The notes under the pieces are model-generated. The model was not told the DNA's origin and did no database searches. It worked only from the letters and a program-made list of their open reading frames with translations. The position numbers and the translations under genes were made by a program. From the NCBI GenBank assembly GCA_905221605.1, contig CAJNDS010001112.1, forward strand, positions 3,063,050-3,127,049: DNA of 64,000 nucleotides, read 5' to 3'. The DNA is from Symbiodinium natans. Taxonomy: Eukaryota; Sar; Dinophyceae; Suessiales; Symbiodiniaceae. This document shows, one piece after another, positions 1-11,545 of the stretch (position 1 is the first letter of the stretch; every line of letters starts with the position of its first letter).

Positions 1-600
1 GACAGCCTTACAGTCAAAATGCCAGGCTGGAAGTGTGGAGACCAACGTGTGACCCTTGGGTTGTTGCACCGGAGTGTGTAGACGAGACGCCGCACAATGG
101 AGTATGGGTGAAGCAGAAGCGCATGTTTTCAGGCCGTTGGTCTGGGCCAGCTACTGTCGCGCCTGGACAGCTTTTCCCAGGGCGAGATGGGGAAGTAATG
201 TGTGCGCTAGCAGATGTGCAGAGCGCCAGGAGCAAGACAATGTCGATCAGGGCATTTTGTTGCAGCCTGAGACTTCGGTGTGTGTTTCCCATGTTTTCCC
301 CAAACAGTGCTAGATGAGGGTTGCGCTGGGAGGAAAGGAAATTGACGGCTTGACCGTCTGTAGTGGAACCGGGCTCCTTTTTTGGTGCTCTGGCCTGTGA
401 ATCTGTGGATGCGTGGCGCGCTCTTGCTGTCGTGCTGCACAGTTTGTTTCGTTTACAGCGACCTTGGGTGAGGGTGCGCATTTTGACATATCAACAGTAC
501 ACGACGGGCAACACGGGTTTAGGGCTGTATGGTTAAGGCATGGATGTCAAGGGTCTAGGGGTCTGGGGTTTAGGGGTTGCAAAAAGGAACTTAGGAGAGG

Positions 601-633
601 GAGTGTGAGAGAGAGAGAGAGAGAGAGAGAGGA
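601..633. repeat. GA microsatellite
   Basis: The + strand reads as an uninterrupted (GA)n run of roughly 14 units after a short GTGTGAGA lead-in. Confidence 0.9.
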
Positions 634-1362
634 ACCCACCCCCCGCTTGAGCCATACGTGCTAAACTTTGGCCCAAAACGAAACAGGGGATACGGCCAGC
701 GGGCGTTCAGTTTAGCGCGCGTCCCCAACTACTCGTTTGAGCCATGGCACTTACAGAACTCGGACAAACTCACTCACTCGCACCGAAGTCAAGGAATCAT
801 ATACAAATCCGCTTGATCTTGACCACAGAGCAGACCATGGGGGAGCACAGAAAGGCAGCCAGCCCCTTCACGCAGTGTCGTGCACGGGCGCGCCCCGACC
901 CGAGGGTCCAAACCTTGGCTACCGCTGAGGGGGAGACGAGCCGAGGGGAAGGGTTTGCGTAGCCGGCCCACTGTTGGGGGGATTTTGCGAATGGTGAATT
1001 CGAGCGGTGGGCCTCCTGAACCGCAGCGGCAGCAGAAGCCTTACTGGGGCCGTGAATGAACGCATGTTTTTGGACCGCTGCCTTACGAACAAAAGTACCG
1101 GACAACGAAGACAACCTTCGAGACTAACAATGGGGGACCCACATGTAGAACCTCTGCCACGGGAAGAAGATCATGAACAAAGGGGGTGATGAACACTTTC
1201 ACCAGCTCGACTTCTGAGGGCACATTGCCGGGACGCTTCTGAGACACCCAACCCGACCCATAAGTGACCAATGAGTCCACCGGGTCGCCATCTCACCGCA
1301 AGACAGACCGGCGGGCCAGAGTGGCCGTGGCCTTCCCTAGGGGGGGCCTCTCCGCTGTGCAG

Positions 1363-1530
1363 AAGAAGCGAGAGAGAGAGCGAGAGAGTGAGAGTGAGAG
1401 TGAGAGTGTCAGAGTGAGAGAGTGCGAGAGTGAGAGAGTGGGAGAGTGGGAGAGTGGGAGAGTGGGAGAGTGGGAGAGTGGGAGAGTGGGAGTGTGGGAG
1501 TGTGTGCGTGTGGGAGTGAGAGGCATGAGC
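1363..1530. repeat. GAGAGT/GGGAGAGT minisatellite
   Basis: The block starts as (GAGA)n, passes through GAGAGT units and becomes an array of about seven copies of an 8-bp GGGAGAGT unit, then decays into GTGTGGGAGT. Open frames on both strands across it are compositional artefacts rich in Ser/Leu or Arg/Glu. Confidence 0.9.
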
Positions 1531-1727
1531 GTGAGAGAAGATGAAGGAGAAAGATAGCCTTTTTGGTGGGTCTAGGAGCTTGATGACCAAAGCTTTACTC
1601 AGTGCAAAGTAGTAGTACCACGCACAGACTGATCCGGTTGAGCACCGCCGAACAGCGGCGGCCGATGAGTGGCTGTAGCTCGTCAGACGCGGGAACGGGT
1701 CGCGCCTTGGCGCGGGGCTTGCCCCAG

Positions 1728-1801
1728 AAAGAAAGAGAGAGAGAGCGAGAGAGAGAGAGAGAGAGACAGAGAGAGCGAGAGAGAGAGAGAGAGAGAGAAG
1801 G
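1728..1801. repeat. GA microsatellite
   Basis: A (GA)n tract of about 70 bp is broken by a few AAAG, CAGA and GCGA interruptions. Confidence 0.9.
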
Positions 1802-3993
1802 AGGGTGTGTTTCAGACGTCCCGCTCTCTGTGCTTTTCGCCTCCGAACTCGGGGGGCGCGCGGGCTGAACGGGGGCGTGCCCGTATACACCATGAAAGAA
1901 AGAAGAAGGAAAGGCTTCTTACCCGGCAAGGTGACAAGAGGCCTGTGTACGAAAGGGTTTCATGTCATCCCGCTTGGTGTCCGGTGCAAAGCTCTTGCAT
2001 GTCACATACTTTGTCGTTCATGTCCCTGAAGAGATGGGAAGTCTTGTTTCCGCTACCACGTTAAGACTCGAAAGAGCGTAAGCTAGCCCAACCTACAGCC
2101 GCTGCGTAGCCAACCAGTGTATGCGAGGTTTCCAATCTGCGCAGGATTTTTAAGTGCATGTCGCCTGGCTTTGCAGGCTTCAAGAAGAAGTGCAACTATT
2201 GCGGGACCTTCGCGGGCCAGGCAATATGCGATGCAAAAGGGCCTGGAGTGGTAGTGGTGTTCTGTTGCCGCCAGGTGGATTGCGACCAGCAGCACGGGCA
2301 GTGGCGGCATGGCGCCTGGCCGTTGAGAGTGGGCAGGCGCGGGATGAATTATTGTGGAGTTGCTTGTGTTTTTTGCTTGGGCCTTGTGATTATGCTTTTG
2401 GTTCCTTTTGCCTGTTCCCACTCTGTTCTGCTTTCATGCTTTCGGGTTTTTGTGTGTTTTTTCTTAGTGAGTTGCTTTTTGCCTTTTACATTGTTCAATT
2501 TTTTCGCTTTTGCTTCTTCTTGCTTGTTGCTTTTTTGTTGTGGTCTTGATTTTGTTTTGCTTTTTGCTTCGTTTGGTTCATATTATTTTTGTCTTTGGCT
2601 TGTCATTGTCTCTTCTTCCATACACGTCGTCCTCTGTGCTTCTTGTCAATATTTGAAGGGGGCATACCATAGGATGCCTGAGAACACAGAAAAGGCCAGC
2701 TCGCAAGAGCTTCACTTCTCGATGTGATTTTGTGCTGAATCATGTGACTCTCGATCTCAATGCTTCGGATTAAAGGAGTGATGAGGCTGGGCCTAAAAAA
2801 CCCAAAACATCAGCAAAGAAACGCCCAACCTTAAACAAGTCTGGACCCACTTCAATCTTGGGGGATAAAACCCTAAACTTGACCCCCTTATGGGGTGTCC
2901 AAGTCTCGCAGCTTTCACAGCATGGGTAGTCTGGCGCCCTCAAGTCCGGAGCTCTTTTATCCAAAGGTAGGGTTCCTATGGGTTGATAGGGGAGAAAGGG
3001 GCTGTTTTGGGAGCAGGTATTGTGATCAATTAGCAAGTCGAAGCAGGTTCGTGCATCGCTTGTGTGACGCTCTTGGCGTGCCGGCGTTTCTGTTTGTTTG
3101 TTTCTGTGCCGTGTGACCGTTCAGCGTTTCTCCGGCTAAGCAGCCGCTCCTGGTCTTGTCCGTCTGCTTGGGGGCCCGAACCCCTGAATGCCGAAACCCT
3201 TCAACCCTTCAGCCCCGGTGCTGAACATTTCCGAGTTCCAATCCTACTGTGCATCCCAATCACCCCGAGTCCGTAGACTTTCGTAGGGACTGCCGAAGCG
3301 GCAGTACACAAGTATGGGTAAAGCACGCCACAAAATTTCGGATTATAGGTTTCGATGTACTAAGACGAAATGAGCCCGGAACTGCACATTTTGATTCGCG
3401 AATGGCGAAGGCAGTTGATGCTCTGAAGCATGTCCAAGACCTGGCTGGACTTCCTTATCCAGGCACATGGGAGGTCACGCTGAGCCAGCCGAACGCAATG
3501 GGAGGGCGAGGGTAGTCGCCTCCGCACCGCAGGCCTCTGGCACCGAGTGTGGATTGCCTGTGGCGGTGAAGCCCAATACACGAGTAGTGGACGTAGTAGC
3601 TGCGCGCAGGAGCATGGTGGCACGAAAACAGCGCACGGAAAGCTACAACCGGGATCTAGTAATCACTGAGCAAGACGGCATTAGCGCTTGAACCCCGCAG
3701 TTTCTCGGCTTCACAGACGGTGCAAAGATCCAGTCGTGGCTCTTCATCTTCAAAGTCCAGCCAGCACTAGCTGTCCACGTGCTCATGACCGCATCTAGTC
3801 GCAGAGCCACCACATCTTTCCATGGCAACTGGCTCGGCAGGCGAAGGAGGCTGGGATCGAAGTGCCTAGGCTTAGACTGTAAAAATGCATGGAATGGCAC
3901 GGAGGTGCCGTCCACGCTGGGTGCGTCGGTTCCTCAATTCTGGGAAGATGGGTGAAGTTTTATTTGCAAGAGCAGCAAGTTGAAGTGTCGAGA

Positions 3994-4260
3994 ATGAGCA
4001 CTACTGAGGTTTACCTTGTCGGAGCTGGTCCGGGCTCAGCGAAGCTACTGACCCTTCGGGCGCTTGAGGCTTTCAGCCACAGCATGACATTTGCATTCGT
4101 TTTGCAATGTGTTTTTTCTGGGCAGGTGCTGCAATCCTGCGATGTGGTACTGTATGACCGGCTAGCTCAGGAGGCACGTTGGGAGTCGAGCGGCAGTTGA
4201 GTTTACGAAGGTCGGCTGTGGCCGACATGAAGCCGATCGCCTTCAGGCATACGTTAATTT
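3994..4260 (+). pseudogene. Uroporphyrinogen-III C-methyltransferase (SUMT/CobA-type) N-terminal exons, frame-broken
   Basis: SUMT methylates uroporphyrinogen III on the way to sirohaem or corrinoids. The first 25 codons from the ATG at 3994 carry the family's N-terminal nucleotide-binding signature, EVYLVGAGPGSAKLLTLRAL. A likely GC-AG intron of 57 nt (4069-4125) follows; it is open in frame, but removing it gives the expected junction RALE-VLQSCDVVLYDRLA, where DVVLYDRL is a second family motif. From about 4193 the frame shifted by one base reads AVEFTKVGCGRHEADRLQ, matching the third block (x-Y-V-G-K-x-x-G-x-H) of SUMTs, and this ends at a plausible AG|GC donor near 4248. I could not find a splice explanation for the one-base change between 4171 and 4193, so this may be a decayed copy, a sequencing error or an unrecognised intron. 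No later exons (GGDPxxFGRG block) were found, so the gene is at best partial. Confidence 0.65.
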
Positions 4261-4269
4261 TTGAGGCTT

Positions 4270-5405
4270 GAGGACCTAGGCCTTCCGAAGCCTTGACCAT
4301 AAGCCGGTTTGCTGGGCCTCACACGTCTCTTTCCCAGAGGCCCCCCTGTCTTAGCCCCCAAAGATCATCAGAGTATATTTTCTTCCCCGCACGAGTTGCT
4401 AGCTTTCGTATCCACGTTCCCAAAAATCATGACACACGGCTTGCGTAAGGTCGTGAGGCCGCAGGGTTTGGCTCCAAGTCATGCAATCACAACCTCCGAA
4501 CTACTTCATCCGGTACTAGAACTGCAAGACCTCCGCAGTGCTCGCCGTTGGCGACGGAGGACGGAGTTGTACAGCTCTGCAGTGCAAAAAGCCCAAAGAC
4601 TCAAGGACGCGCGCTTGTGGCAGTGCTTTGCTTTCCTTGCAGGACTCAAGCACCACTCCGGCTTGACGAATGTTGACCTCTGGCCGAAGGCCAGATAAGG
4701 GTAATCTTTGAGCACCCGAACTATTGAATGCCGTTCCTGTTGTTTCTGCTGCGGACGGTGGTGTGCTGTGAAGACGGAAGTGCAATGAGTGCCAAGCTGA
4801 GCCGCAGCTAAATGCTGAGATGTGGGCAGTTTTTTGGAACATGTCGGCAAAGATCAGGACACTCGCTAAAGCCCATGTGCACAGGTCGACGCCTGTTTTG
4901 ATCGCCTTAGCTGCGGCCTTTCTAGGAAGGCTTACACAGGCCTGGAGCTTTGGCAACGGATGTAGAGCAGGACGCTGGGTGTCATCCAGACTTTGCAGGC
5001 TGCTCCGCCGAGAAGAGCCGGTGCTTCGTCAGGTTTTCTGGGTCAGGACAGACCTGACACAGACCAACTAGAGGCAGTGCCCGATGTAGTGACATAGTTT
5101 GTCATTGCTCGGCCACTCGCATCATTCGCATCCAAATCCGAGCGTCGACCCGCTTTCAGGCAACGCAGCCGTCGCTGGGCCCCATTGGAGACCTGGGGTC
5201 TGATGTGGGTTCTCCGCGTTCTTTCTGGCCCATCGCGCCCGTCCACGCAGACCGCGCGGTCTTGAAGCATTCCCCGCTCTGGAAAGTGGTGGGACGAAGT
5301 CGAAAGCCCTCGGTCAAACGGGAGCACCCGCACATGGACATCGAGGTGGGGCCTCTAAGGTGACCGAATCTTTCATGATCCCCGGGTTCCGACTGTCAAA
5401 TACAA
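4270..5405. other. No gene seen
   Basis: Only short overlapping open frames occur on both strands and none shows a recognisable domain. If the methyltransferase upstream is intact, this could be intron. Confidence 0.4.
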
Positions 5406-5412
5406 GCATGCT

Positions 5413-6470
5413 ATGAGAATGCAAGAGGCGTTCTTCTCTTCGACCGTGGCTGGCCAGTGGGTGGCCTTTGGCATGGTCTGGCTACTGCTTTTGCGGCTTA
5501 GCCGCTTGCCATCCGCTTTTCAGAAGCTATCAAGTCTCATCAAGTTGCTGAGCAAGTCAAACATGCGAAGCGACACGGCTCAGGTTTGTTCATCCATCAG
5601 CTGGCGCTCGAGTCCTCTCTCTCTCACGCTGCCCGTCTTGTCTGCTACTGCATTGCTACTGCTTCCCCAGGTTATCTAGTCGACTGGTGTCGAATAGCTG
5701 ACCTCGCTCAGGTTATAGCTCTCGGCATCTGGATCCTAGTCCGGCACTTGACTCGTTCCGCAGCTGGTGCATGCTGGGCAGTTAGTTAGCTCTGAGAATG
5801 GTCCCCCGCCCTTAGCACCCCCTTAGCTCCTCAATCGCTTGTATACCTGTTGAAGGCAGCAATGGGATTTCTAACCTGGACCTTTGCTTCCTCCGGCATG
5901 GGCGCCGGAGAAAAGTGGCTGGACGGCTACGTGATGGAGCTGGTGCTCTCGATGGCAGCCCGTTTGCATTCTGCCTTCCTCCAACGCTGAGGGAAAGTAG
6001 CTTGCCAGAGAGATCGGGCCTTGAGGAGAACATCTTCCTCTACCACATGATCCTGGTCGCTTTCAAAGTCCCTGCCAAAATGGCACGCTACGCACTTTTC
6101 CTCGTGTCCATCTTTCAGATGCTTTTCCAGATGCTTCTCTGCGAGATATTGGTGCTTGGAACTTTTGACGGTAGCTGTTGGCCGGCATGCTATTGTTTCT
6201 GTCGTCGCCCTTCATGCTTGTGAGACTTGTGAGGTTCATGTTCATGGGCATAGCTGTTGGCAACCCAGATGAGTTCAGTGACCACCCGTGAGTAGCGTTT
6301 ATGCATGTCGCAAGTTCCTGTGCTGAGGCTTGGATTCGAGAATTGAAGGTGCTGCCGTACTTGTTGGGTGCCTGGTTGATCTTGGTTGGCCTTCAAACGA
6401 TGCGAATCTTGGTTGCATTGTGCCTTTCCACCAAGCGGGGTTGCGGGATGTTGCGGGAGCCGGAGCATGC
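5413..6470 (+). CDS. Putative multi-exon membrane protein, family not recognised
   Basis: Several short + strand segments look like exons of one hydrophobic protein. The frame from the ATG at 5413 gives a membrane-like helix (VAFGMVWLLLLRL) and reaches CAG at 5583. A possible intron 5584-5711 then joins in phase to VIALGIWILVRHL; both splice sites sit in the same direct repeat GCTCAGGTT. Further candidate exons are at about 5861-5988 (reading MGFLTWTFASSGMGAGEKW), 5990-6175 (ALFLVSIFQMLFQMLLCEI), 6186-6288 (FMLVRLVRFMFMGIAVG) and 6335-6470 (VLPYLLGAWLILVGLQTMR). I infer at least five membrane segments. I do not recognise the family; exon limits are by eye, and no start or stop can be fixed with confidence. 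The alternative is separate chance hydrophobic frames. Confidence 0.4.
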
Positions 6471-6474
6471 CTAG

Positions 6475-8370
6475 TCACCAAGGCGATGATGACCACGAAG
6501 GTGGGGAGCCCAGACTTGGTGCTTGATCCAGACTTGCCTATGCACACTGGCGCGTCGCCAGGCTTTGATGCTGCACATTCAGAGTCTTACAAGACTTTCC
6601 GACTTGCCATGGGAGATCGGCTGCTCCCAAATTACGAACCTGATGGCAGTGTGTTCGTGTACAAGCTGCCCGGCGTTACTCAAGCATGCCATGTACAGTA
6701 CGGGTAGGAGGTATTGACTGATGCAACAAGCAGTCAGCACACAGACAAGGAACGGGCTCGTCTGTGATTCCTGGCTGCAGAGAGTCTGAATCTGCAGCCG
6801 TCAGGATGCAGATGCTGCGTTGAGAAGTGCCAAGGTCACGATGATGGGGCCCGTTACTTGCTGCCTCTTAATGGTAATGTTCGCGATGGAGGCTCGGGAG
6901 TATCTGTTGGCAAAGGCATGGTCGTTCAAGTCAAGGTTGCCAAGTTGGACTCAACGTACTCAGCTTGCTCTGTCTCGCTGCTGCGTCGGCTGCCCCTCAG
7001 GTAGACGTCACTTTGACCAAGATTGAAGAAATTGACAGCCATTTCATTGCCTGGTCTTCATCTGTGCTTGCAGCTGGGCTTTGCTTTGCCGGAAGATGCA
7101 ACAAAGAGCAAAGGGCAGTTTGCGGGATAGGGGGCCGACTGGCAGCCGCGGTGGTTGCAGGCCGATTCGAACACTTGGTGCGATTCAAGTCTCGATCGTG
7201 TGCGATCCAAGCACGAGGGCAATGTAAACCCCGATTGCGCCGTCTGCTAAAAACATCCCAATACACCTTGTGAGGTACAGCTGTATTGCCGGCTTTGGGG
7301 GTGACACTCCCAGGCTTCCCTCCCGGTGAGACCAAAGCAACACCACAAGTCCCCCAGTCTTTGGAGCCCATGCGAGCGGAACGTGAGTTCTTCGACAGTT
7401 CTTTGACTGGAGACGAAACCTCGCAAATTGGACGAATCGCAGAAGGCAAGATAGTTCCCTATTCCGTAGAGTCGGCAAAGAGAGTAGGATCTACTGAAAG
7501 CTGAAGCAGCTCAGAGCTAGAAGAGTTCGGCAACGGAAGGAAGCCCGAAAGGTGCATTGTCATCCGCACTACAGAAGTCCAGCACTGATATGCACTGATA
7601 TGTGGCCGTGAAGCCACGGTCCATAGCCGCCCAATGGACAAGGAACAAGTGCTTCTGAAACTTCAGTTCGGCGTCGGATGACGTGCTTTTTTACTTGGGG
7701 GTTGAGGGTAGAGTTGTCAGGCAGCAAGCAGCAACGTGTTGAATTCTCACCGCTTTGGCCATTGCGGCGCATTAGGGCGCTTTCTGCTGCTGGAAGCCCA
7801 AGGCAGCCTTCGCCCTGCCTGAGCTCTTTGTCGTGGTGCGGGAGCTGCTGAGAAGTTTTTACCTCCTCAAAATCGGGATTAGCTTCCTTGTGCAGCCTGG
7901 CTCATTTTCCATTTCGACCAGTTACAGTCAAATCATGGGTACGCCTGCTGTGCCTCACCGGGCCTTACACTTAGGATTTTCTTCGGCATCCTGCTGCTCT
8001 TCAGAGATGATGTCCAGGCCGCATGCGCGAGTCGCAATGAGCAGTCGTTGGCATCAGATCCGCAAGAACACAGAAGCTACCGCCCATGCGCCCTTGCAGT
8101 TGTCGGATGGCACTGAACTCGCAGTGATGCTTTCCATTGTCGTGGGCTCCATCATCCTGTCGCCTGCCTTGGGATACCGGCAACGAGACGCCACCATGTA
8201 CTGTGAGGACCGCGTCGTGCATGTGCTGACAGGGGCAGCTTGCTGAATGAGAGAAGTGAGCTAGGCCTTGCCCAACTTTGGCAGGACAACCAGGGACCAG
8301 TATGCCTGCAGCCTGTCTGAAGTCCACACTTGTGTTTTTGTGTGTCGCTAACCGTCTGCCCTGCGTCTGC
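6475..8370. other. Candidate exons of unknown genes
   Basis: Two stretches look weakly coding on the + strand. The frame from 6490 to 6700 contains SVFVYKLPGV, and the frame across 6840-7070 contains GMVVQVKVAKLDSTYS followed, after a possible AG acceptor, by VDVTLTKIEEIDSHF. An open frame 7833-8246 ends with one hydrophobic segment (AVMLSIVVGSIILSPALG). None has a domain I can name, and the segments change frame between them. Confidence 0.25.
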
Positions 8371-8378
8371 CAGTAGGG

Positions 8379-8439
8379 TAGCTCTCTAAATCAGGGTCCC
8401 TTTTCGGGTCCACTATATAGACCCTATTTTAGAGAACTA
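8379..8439. repeat. Short foldback (MITE-like) inverted repeat
   Basis: The arms 8379-8398 (TAGCTCTCTAAATCAGGGTC) and 8420-8439 (GACCCTATTTTAGAGAACTA) are inverted copies with three mismatches over 20 bp and a 21-nt spacer. The outer ends read TAG...CTA. No coding potential lies inside. Confidence 0.75.
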
Positions 8440-10955
8440 CTCCACAGTCTTTGCGCACTGAAGCCATGATCTCCAAGGAGCCAGAAGGAGGCCAAGACAG
8501 GAAAAGATGCAGGCTCGATTGCACAAATCCAAGCTTGAGACGATCTGAACCTGTCGTCTCAGGTTGCGATGCGGCGTCTGAAGCCTCGACCGACTTCACA
8601 CCCTCCTGTGCAGACTGCCCGGCTCACGACGGCGATTCCGCAAAGTAGGAAGCCGACGAGCCATTGTGCTTCAGCTGAGCTTGCCGTAGCATGCGCAAGT
8701 TAATCAGTGTAGTAGCCTGCTGCAGTGTTTCCATGCCGACGGGCGTGGTAGTATAAGCATCGTTTACGTTTCACGCATTTTCACGCACTCCGCTGGCAGT
8801 AACTGCCGCCGAAAAGAACTTTTCTCTGAGCTTGTGCTCCGTTTTCTTGTGAGGCACCCTGTTCTGTAAGCATCCCCGATCTGGCAGGTCATAGGCTTGG
8901 CCAAGCCAACGGCGGAGGTTCGATATGTCGGGAAGGCAGGTGGCGTATGGCAGTAGCACCATGATGTCAGTGTATGTCCGTGTGTTCGGTGCCACACTGA
9001 AGACGTGCGGAGGAAACCAATGTGCCTACTGCAGAGATGAAAGTGCAGCAGGACCATGGCACTGCAACCCTGAAATCCGCGTCGCTGTTCACATCACCTC
9101 GCCAAGAAAAGCAGCAGAGCCGCGCAAAGCCGTGTTTGCATGTGTGCAACCGTCCCGATGTTCTCTTCGGAAAAGGATCCGGTTCTGGCTGCTGGGACAA
9201 TGTTGAGCCCGCTTCGGTTCGCAGGACAGCATCTCGTCTCAGCTTGCCGTGCTGGCTAAGCAGGGGAAGTCAGTGCACGCACCTTGGTTGGCAGTCCATG
9301 AAGATCGCCAAGACTGGCCGCACATCAGACAATTTGCGTGATGCTCTTGCCGTGAAGGTCTGGTAGTAGGACTTTAGGACTTAGTGGCTTACTGGGTGCA
9401 TAGCTTCGTGATTCTGCTTCTGGGTTTTGGGTAATTGGAAATGATGCCGGGCAGAGAGACCGTCTCAGTGGGTGCTAGGGATGCTAGGGGGAACACCACG
9501 GCCAGTTGCAACGACCCCGCTAGAGTTGACGGTCAAAAGTTCCTCTTCTATCCGTTAATGTTTTGCGAAAAAGACGATGGTAGGTGCGTGCGCAGACATG
9601 CTGACCCTCCAAATGCGGATTCTGAGCCGGCGCGCGCCCGGGTTAGTTCTTGCTAACAAGTCGCAACTCGCAGCACAAGGACATTGCTCGATGAAACGGG
9701 GATGTTGCAAAGCGAGTTGCGCAATGTTTCGCGACTGCGGGCGTGCAGCTGGGTTTCCGCCTGTGGCCTTCTCTACAGAGTGCTACTCGTATGAGGGCCA
9801 TAACGATGCCAGACAGCGGCGTGCTTGGGACACCACTGCCTGGCCCAGCTGGTCCCGCGATCCGGAGCTTAAAAGCGCAGGGACATGACATGACCCCGAT
9901 CGTGCCGGGAACCCTTCAGCCGCCTTAGCAAAGGAGGAGGTCATTCGATTGCCGTGTGCAAGTTTCGGGTCACTTCACAAATGCCCGAGAACATGTCGTG
10001 AGCTGCGCCCTCTAGCTCTTAGCCACGATAGCAACATACATAGAAGCCCCGGATCCCAGGTGCCGCCTCAAGGGAGGAGATCCCATGATCTTCGGCCGTG
10101 CTGGTGAGGAAATGGAGGACGGCCTTACAAAAGCGCGAAGACTCCGCTGAGCACAGAGTGGCATTTGGTGTGAGCGAGTGGCGCACGGTCACCATTGCTG
10201 AAGAGTATAGTTCGGGCAGCCACATCAGCAGGATTCCGCGCCAGGTGATGAGGGGCCAGCCACTGCACATAACCGCACCATCGTTAGGAGCTAGCGGCGG
10301 CCGGCGTCCCTTACGAGGTTGTTCCCGCCGTGGGGACCTTGGTCTAGCCAGCACAGAGCAACGAAAAGCAGCAAAGCGACCGGCAAAGCCCAGGTCACCG
10401 CTTGCCTAGCAGCAGGCGGGTGGCTTAGCACCTTCCTTCTCAGAGCCACAGCCGGGACACACCAGCTCCCTAAGGGGCCGACGCTCGGATACCATTGACC
10501 TTTCGTAATTGTGCCACCTCTCTTCGAGCAAGACTCCCAGCATTCAGCGGCAAGACGCAGTGGTGACTGTGAGTAGGCCCCCCAGATCCTTCAGCTTATA
10601 TTCAGGTCCACACGATGAACCCCTCCACCATCAAAGATGAGCGGTTTGACTGGTCGCAATTTGGCGCCCCCAGCGCGACCTTCGCCCTCTACATGGGGTG
10701 CGACGGCCAGCGAAGCAAAGTGAACCATTCGGACCATGCGGACCGTTCTCCGCTGTTGGTGACCGTTTGCACAGGTTGAACGTCGTCGAGAGCTTGAAGC
10801 TCTGCCTTCTTCGCGGGGCTTGGGGGCTTCTTGGGGGGCTTCTTGCGATGTCTAGCTGCAGATTTGGTATAGACGGTGTAGAGTTATCCTGAGGTGTCAC
10901 GCAAAAGATGATGGCCGCGGGAGTTTCTGGCGTGCATCGCTGAGTTGTTGAAACA
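8440..10955. other. No recognisable gene
   Basis: Small open frames exist, for example an ATG-initiated 65-codon frame at 8451-8648 rich in Ser, Arg and Asp, and frames near 9022-9366 and 10019-10354 (- strand). None has a recognisable motif and they overlap frames on the other strand of similar length. Confidence 0.35.
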
Positions 10956-10959
10956 AAAG

Positions 10960-11115
10960 AGCTAAGTGGAAATCATATTTTATCTCCTTCATATTTTAAT
11001 TAAGGATTCTTCTCTCGCTTGAAAATATAATTATAAAAGGATAAAAAGAATGTAGAAAAATAGAAAGAAGAAAATTCACTAGTTTATAATTTTTAGTTTT
11101 CTACATTAAATTCAC
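10960..11115. other. AT-rich island with internal inverted and direct repeats
   Basis: In otherwise GC-rich DNA this stretch is strongly A/T-biased. It contains AATGTAGAAAA near 11049 and its inverted partner TTTTCTACATT near 11097, and the decamer ATTCACTAGT twice, near 11084 and 11109. Nothing in it looks coding. Confidence 0.8.
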
Positions 11116-11253
11116 TAGTGCAGACACTGGCACTCTGGTCCAGGCCATGCCCATGGCCCTCGTGGACAGGGCGTCGCTGCCAGAGATGCAGGTCCATGCA
11201 CCTCTTGTGGCGCACTGCACTGCTGTCGACAAGAGCTTGTGTGACATGGGAAG

Positions 11254-11490
11254 ATGCAGGTCGTCACGGGGACGGTTGCCACTCTTGCAGCAGCAGCCAT
11301 GCGCTCTAGTGATTCCAGTCTTTTCCTTGCCTGGCAACCGAAAGAGGTGGGACACTTGACTGACGCATGTAATCAGGTTAGAGATCGCAAGGATTTACCA
11401 GGGCCAGCATTGATTCTCATGGGCAAGAGCCTTGGTGTTCACGTTGTGTTGTCTGTTGCAAAGAATGGCTTGTCGCAGCCCTGGCATTGA
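11254..11490 (+). CDS. Weak exon candidate with alpha/beta-hydrolase-like nucleophile elbow
   Basis: The frame contains LPGPALILMGKSLGVHVVLS. The G-K-S-L-G within a strand-turn-helix context resembles the G-x-S-x-G nucleophile elbow of alpha/beta hydrolases, and the segment begins just after a CAG at 11377 that could be an acceptor. The frame ends at a TGA at 11490. No catalytic Asp or His exon was found, so this is only a suggestion. Confidence 0.25.
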   Translation: MQVVTGTVATLAAAAMRSSDSSLFLAWQPKEVGHLTDACNQVRDRKDLPGPALILMGKSLGVHVVLSVAKNGLSQPWH

Positions 11491-11545
11491 GATCAGGTGA
11501 GGTTGTTGGTCTGCGAGACCGGGTTGCAGGCTAATAGAGGGCAGC

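Larger units (their letters stand above)
1..3990. other. Largely non-coding stretch, no recognisable gene
   Basis: I find no exon with a recognisable domain here. The stretch holds three GA-rich microsatellite blocks (listed separately), a pyrimidine-rich block at about 2340-2640 with runs of T, and small scattered fragments of a CCCTAAA-like repeat near 2870. An open frame at 2158-2727 begins with a CxxC-containing segment (CNYCGTF) but runs into the T-rich block and becomes hydrophobic only because of base composition, so I do not treat it as a gene. Confidence 0.5.

Noticed and set aside
1171-1929. 252-codon - strand open frame, Ser/Leu-rich
   Set aside because: It is the complement of the GAGAGT and GA microsatellites and has no non-repetitive core.
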